Part shown: piece by piece, positions 23,309 through 25,319 of the stretch
How the letters are laid out: the number at the start of each line of letters is the position of its first letter
Position numbering within the stretch: position 1 is the first letter of the stretch
Origin: Flammeovirgaceae bacterium UBA2338
GTDB taxonomy: Bacteria; Bacteroidota; Bacteroidia; Cytophagales; Cyclobacteriaceae
Assembly: GCA_002344795.1 (NCBI GenBank)
Contig: DDUM01000032.1
Location: forward strand, 1-25,319
Reading direction: 5' to 3'
Length of the DNA stretch: 25,319 bases
Notes under the pieces: model-generated
What the model was told of the DNA's origin: nothing
Databases searched by the model: none
What the model saw: the letters and a program-made list of their open reading frames with translations, nothing else
Translations under genes and position numbers: made by a program

Positions 23309-25319
23309 ATGAAAAAGCTGCTCACACTGGTTCTTACGCTTTCATTGTTTAGCGCATTGGCTCAACAAAAGGATATGCCATTTGAAAAAGATCTTTTCAA
23401 GGACCGCAAAGATGAATTTAAAACCGCAAAAAAAGCTTTTGAAGCCGGAGAGGAATTTTTTAAGCAGTATCAATTCGATAAAGCGGAAGTGGAATTTGAT
23501 AAGGCCTATGCCTTTAATCCGAATTATTCGAAGTTGAATTATTACCTCGGAATGTGTGTTTTGAACTCTTCTTATAAGTTCAAAGCCTTGAACTATTTCA
23601 AAAAAGCTTACGAGCTCAACCCAAATGTTGCGCCTGAAATCAATTTGCTTATTGGAATTGGTTATCATATCAATGGTGATTGGGATAACGGGATTAAGCA
23701 TTATGAGTATCATAAAAAAGTACTCAATCCAAAAAACACAGATACCCTTGAATACATCAATAAGAAAATTAGTGAATGCAAAACCGGGAAAGATTTGGTT
23801 GCAAAACCAAAACGTGTTTGGGTAGATAATCTGGGTAAGAATGTGAACACGGAGTTTCCGGAATATGGACCATTTATTTCTGCTGACGAATCAGTTATTA
23901 TTTACACCGGTCGTCGCAGTGATACCCGAGGAGGAAAGAAGGATGAAGGAGATGGTAAATTCTTCGAGGACATCTATTTATCGAAAAGAAATCCGAAAAA
24001 CGGAGAATGGGAGAAGGCAATTAATATTGGTGAGAATATCAATACCGAAAATCACGATGCGCCTTCCGGACTTTCGCCCGATGGTAAATTGCTTTATATT
24101 TTTTATGGCTGGAAAGGCGGAGGAGATATTTATCAGTCCAAGTTGAAGGATGGTCAATACGGTAAACCCGAAAAGCTATCAAGCAATGTAAGCTCGAAGT
24201 ATTACGAGTCCTCTGCATCTGTTTCTTTCGATGGTAAAGAATTGTATTTCGCTTCGGAACGTCCTGGTGGATTTGGCGGTGAAGACATTTATGTTTCTCG
24301 TTGGGATGAAAAGAAAAAAGAATGGGGTCCGGCTGAGAATCTAGGTGCCAACATTAATACCAAATACAGAGAAACAGGTGTATTCCTACACCCTGATGGT
24401 GAAACAATGTATTTTTCTTCACAAGGTCATAGTACTATGGGTGGCTTTGATATTTTCATGAGCAAACGTGATGAGAAAGGTGTTTGGGGAGCTCCGGTAA
24501 ACATTGGATATCCGATCAATTCTCCTGATGATGATGTGTTCTTTGTGGTTTCAGGTAGTGGTCGCTACGGTTATTATTCCTCTTTCCGTCAGGATGGTTA
24601 TGGCGAAAAGGATTTGTATCGTATTACATTCCTTGGACCGGAAAAACCACCAATTCCTTCCACGGAGGATAACCTTATCGCTTCACTTGTTAATCCAGTT
24701 CGCGAAATCGTTATTGAACCCAAAGTTGAGGTTAGCACTGTAAATCTTGCCATACTTAAAGGGATAATACGTGATGCAAGAACACTTCAGCCACTCGAAG
24801 CAAAACTTGAGTTGATCGATAATGATAAGAACGAGCTTGTAACAACTTTAACCAGTGACTCCAAATCAGGTGCTTATTTGGTTACCATACCAGCAGGAAA
24901 AAATTATGGTATTTCTGTTAAAGCTGAAGGTTATCTTTTCCACTCCGAAAACGTTGACATTCCAAAAGCTTCGGGTTACAAAGAGTACGAGAAGAATGTG
25001 GATCTGAAGAAAGTAGAAGTTGGACAAACGATTGTATTGCGTAATATTTTCTTCGATTATGATAAAGCAACACTTCGTGATGCATCCAGAAACGAGCTGG
25101 AGCGTTTAATCAAACTCTTAAACGAAAACCCAACTCTTCGTATTGAAATCAGCGGGCATACCGATACACAAGGTGATGCAACCTATAACCAAAAGCTTTC
25201 TGAAAACAGAGCGAAGGCTGTTGTTGAGTATCTTGTTCGTGCCGGAATAAGTGCAAGCAGATTGGAATACAAAGGCTATGGCGAATCGAAAACACAGATT
25301 TCCGAAGCTGATATTCTTA
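23309..25319 (+). CDS. PorE-like TPR / PD40 propeller / CRD / OmpA protein, truncated at window end
   Basis: The frame is open to the last base (670 codons seen), so the C-terminus is missing. The signal peptide is MKKLLTLVLTLSLFSALAQ. Parts in order: TPR-like helices (about 27-165), a PD40 beta-propeller (about 184-445: FISADESVIIYTGRR, GLSPDGKLLYIFYG, VSFDGKELYFASERPGGFGGEDIY, NIGYPINSPDDD), a carboxypeptidase-regulatory-like module (about 478-552: LKGIIRDARTLQPLEAKLEL), and an OmpA C-terminal domain (from about 575). The OmpA part has IFFDYDKATLRDAS, then D619 in SGHTDTQG and R634 in LSENRAKAV, the two residues that hold diaminopimelate of peptidoglycan in this family. Family knowledge: this is the architecture of PorE, a T9SS component that binds peptidoglycan. 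Orthology is inferred from architecture only; other OmpA/PD40 proteins in the phylum share it. Confidence 0.88.
   Translation, partial: MKKLLTLVLTLSLFSALAQQKDMPFEKDLFKDRKDEFKTAKKAFEAGEEFFKQYQFDKAEVEFDKAYAFNPNYSKLNYYLGMCVLNSSYKFKALNYFKKAYELNPNVAPEINLLIGIGYHINGDWDNGIKHYEYHKKVLNPKNTDTLEYINKKISECKTGKDLVAKPKRVWVDNLGKNVNTEFPEYGPFISADESVIIYTGRRSDTRGGKKDEGDGKFFEDIYLSKRNPKNGEWEKAINIGENINTENHDAPSGLSPDGKLLYIFYGWKGGGDIYQSKLKDGQYGKPEKLSSNVSSKYYESSASVSFDGKELYFASERPGGFGGEDIYVSRWDEKKKEWGPAENLGANINTKYRETGVFLHPDGETMYFSSQGHSTMGGFDIFMSKRDEKGVWGAPVNIGYPINSPDDDVFFVVSGSGRYGYYSSFRQDGYGEKDLYRITFLGPEKPPIPSTEDNLIASLVNPVREIVIEPKVEVSTVNLAILKGIIRDARTLQPLEAKLELIDNDKNELVTTLTSDSKSGAYLVTIPAGKNYGISVKAEGYLFHSENVDIPKASGYKEYEKNVDLKKVEVGQTIVLRNIFFDYDKATLRDASRNELERLIKLLNENPTLRIEISGHTDTQGDATYNQKLSENRAKAVVEYLVRAGISASRLEYKGYGESKTQISEADIL

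Noticed and set aside
22704..23713. Open frames of about 120 aa on the - strand opposite the TPR and PorE-like genes
   Set aside because: Their residues mirror the opposite-strand TPR codons, with no recognisable protein pattern.
23625..24743. Short + strand open frames within the last gene
   Set aside because: They lie in other frames of the PorE-like coding sequence, which has clear domains along its full visible length.

Overview
The window is a moderately AT-rich stretch of a Bacteroidota chromosome (phylum-level call). Four things support this: proteins with both kinds of type IX secretion system (T9SS) C-terminal sorting domain, a PorP/SprF-family outer-membrane protein, a PorE-like TPR/propeller/OmpA protein, and the scarcity of Shine-Dalgarno sequences, with TAnnTTTG-like promoter boxes instead. 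A finer placement cannot be made from this sequence. I see no tRNA, rRNA, CRISPR array, transposase or phage gene.

Positions 1-12134 are a surface-protein block, all on the + strand. It holds a 1107-aa multidomain adhesin with PKD and SprB-type repeats and a type B (gliding-motility-associated) C-terminal domain. A decayed duplicate of a type B domain follows at 3556-3750. Next is a second type B adhesin whose stop overlaps the start of a PorP/SprF-like gene carrying an added coiled coil and a SPOR-like domain. The block ends with a 1625-aa protein containing about 14 FG-GAP/VCBS blades, six HYR repeats and a type A T9SS sorting domain. The adhesins should cross the outer membrane by T9SS, and the PorP/SprF-like barrel is the likely dedicated partner of the second adhesin.

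Positions 12275-15014 hold two metabolic genes, proC (proline synthesis) and acsA (acetate activation). They follow a strong intrinsic terminator that ends only a few bases before the proC start and could pair in an alternative way. The - strand block 15043-17619 encodes a TPR/beta-propeller protein and a small CRD-like protein, whose stop and start overlap, and an EI24/CysZ-like membrane protein with no ATG start. PurB and a thioredoxin-domain protein follow on the + strand (17704-20243).

On the - strand, 20245-22129 pairs an LpxL/HtrB-like lipid acyltransferase with a membrane fatty acid desaturase, a small membrane-lipid operon. The right end (22221-25319, + strand) holds an exported TPR protein and a truncated TPR/propeller/CRD/OmpA protein with the PorE architecture, which probably links the T9SS to peptidoglycan.

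The most noteworthy items are the type B domain pseudogene that diverged as coding sequence before gaining three TAG stops, the PorP-coiled coil-SPOR fusion coupled to an adhesin, the two-gene 'split PorE-like' pair beside a complete PorE-like gene, and structured non-coding DNA at 1-66 and before proC.
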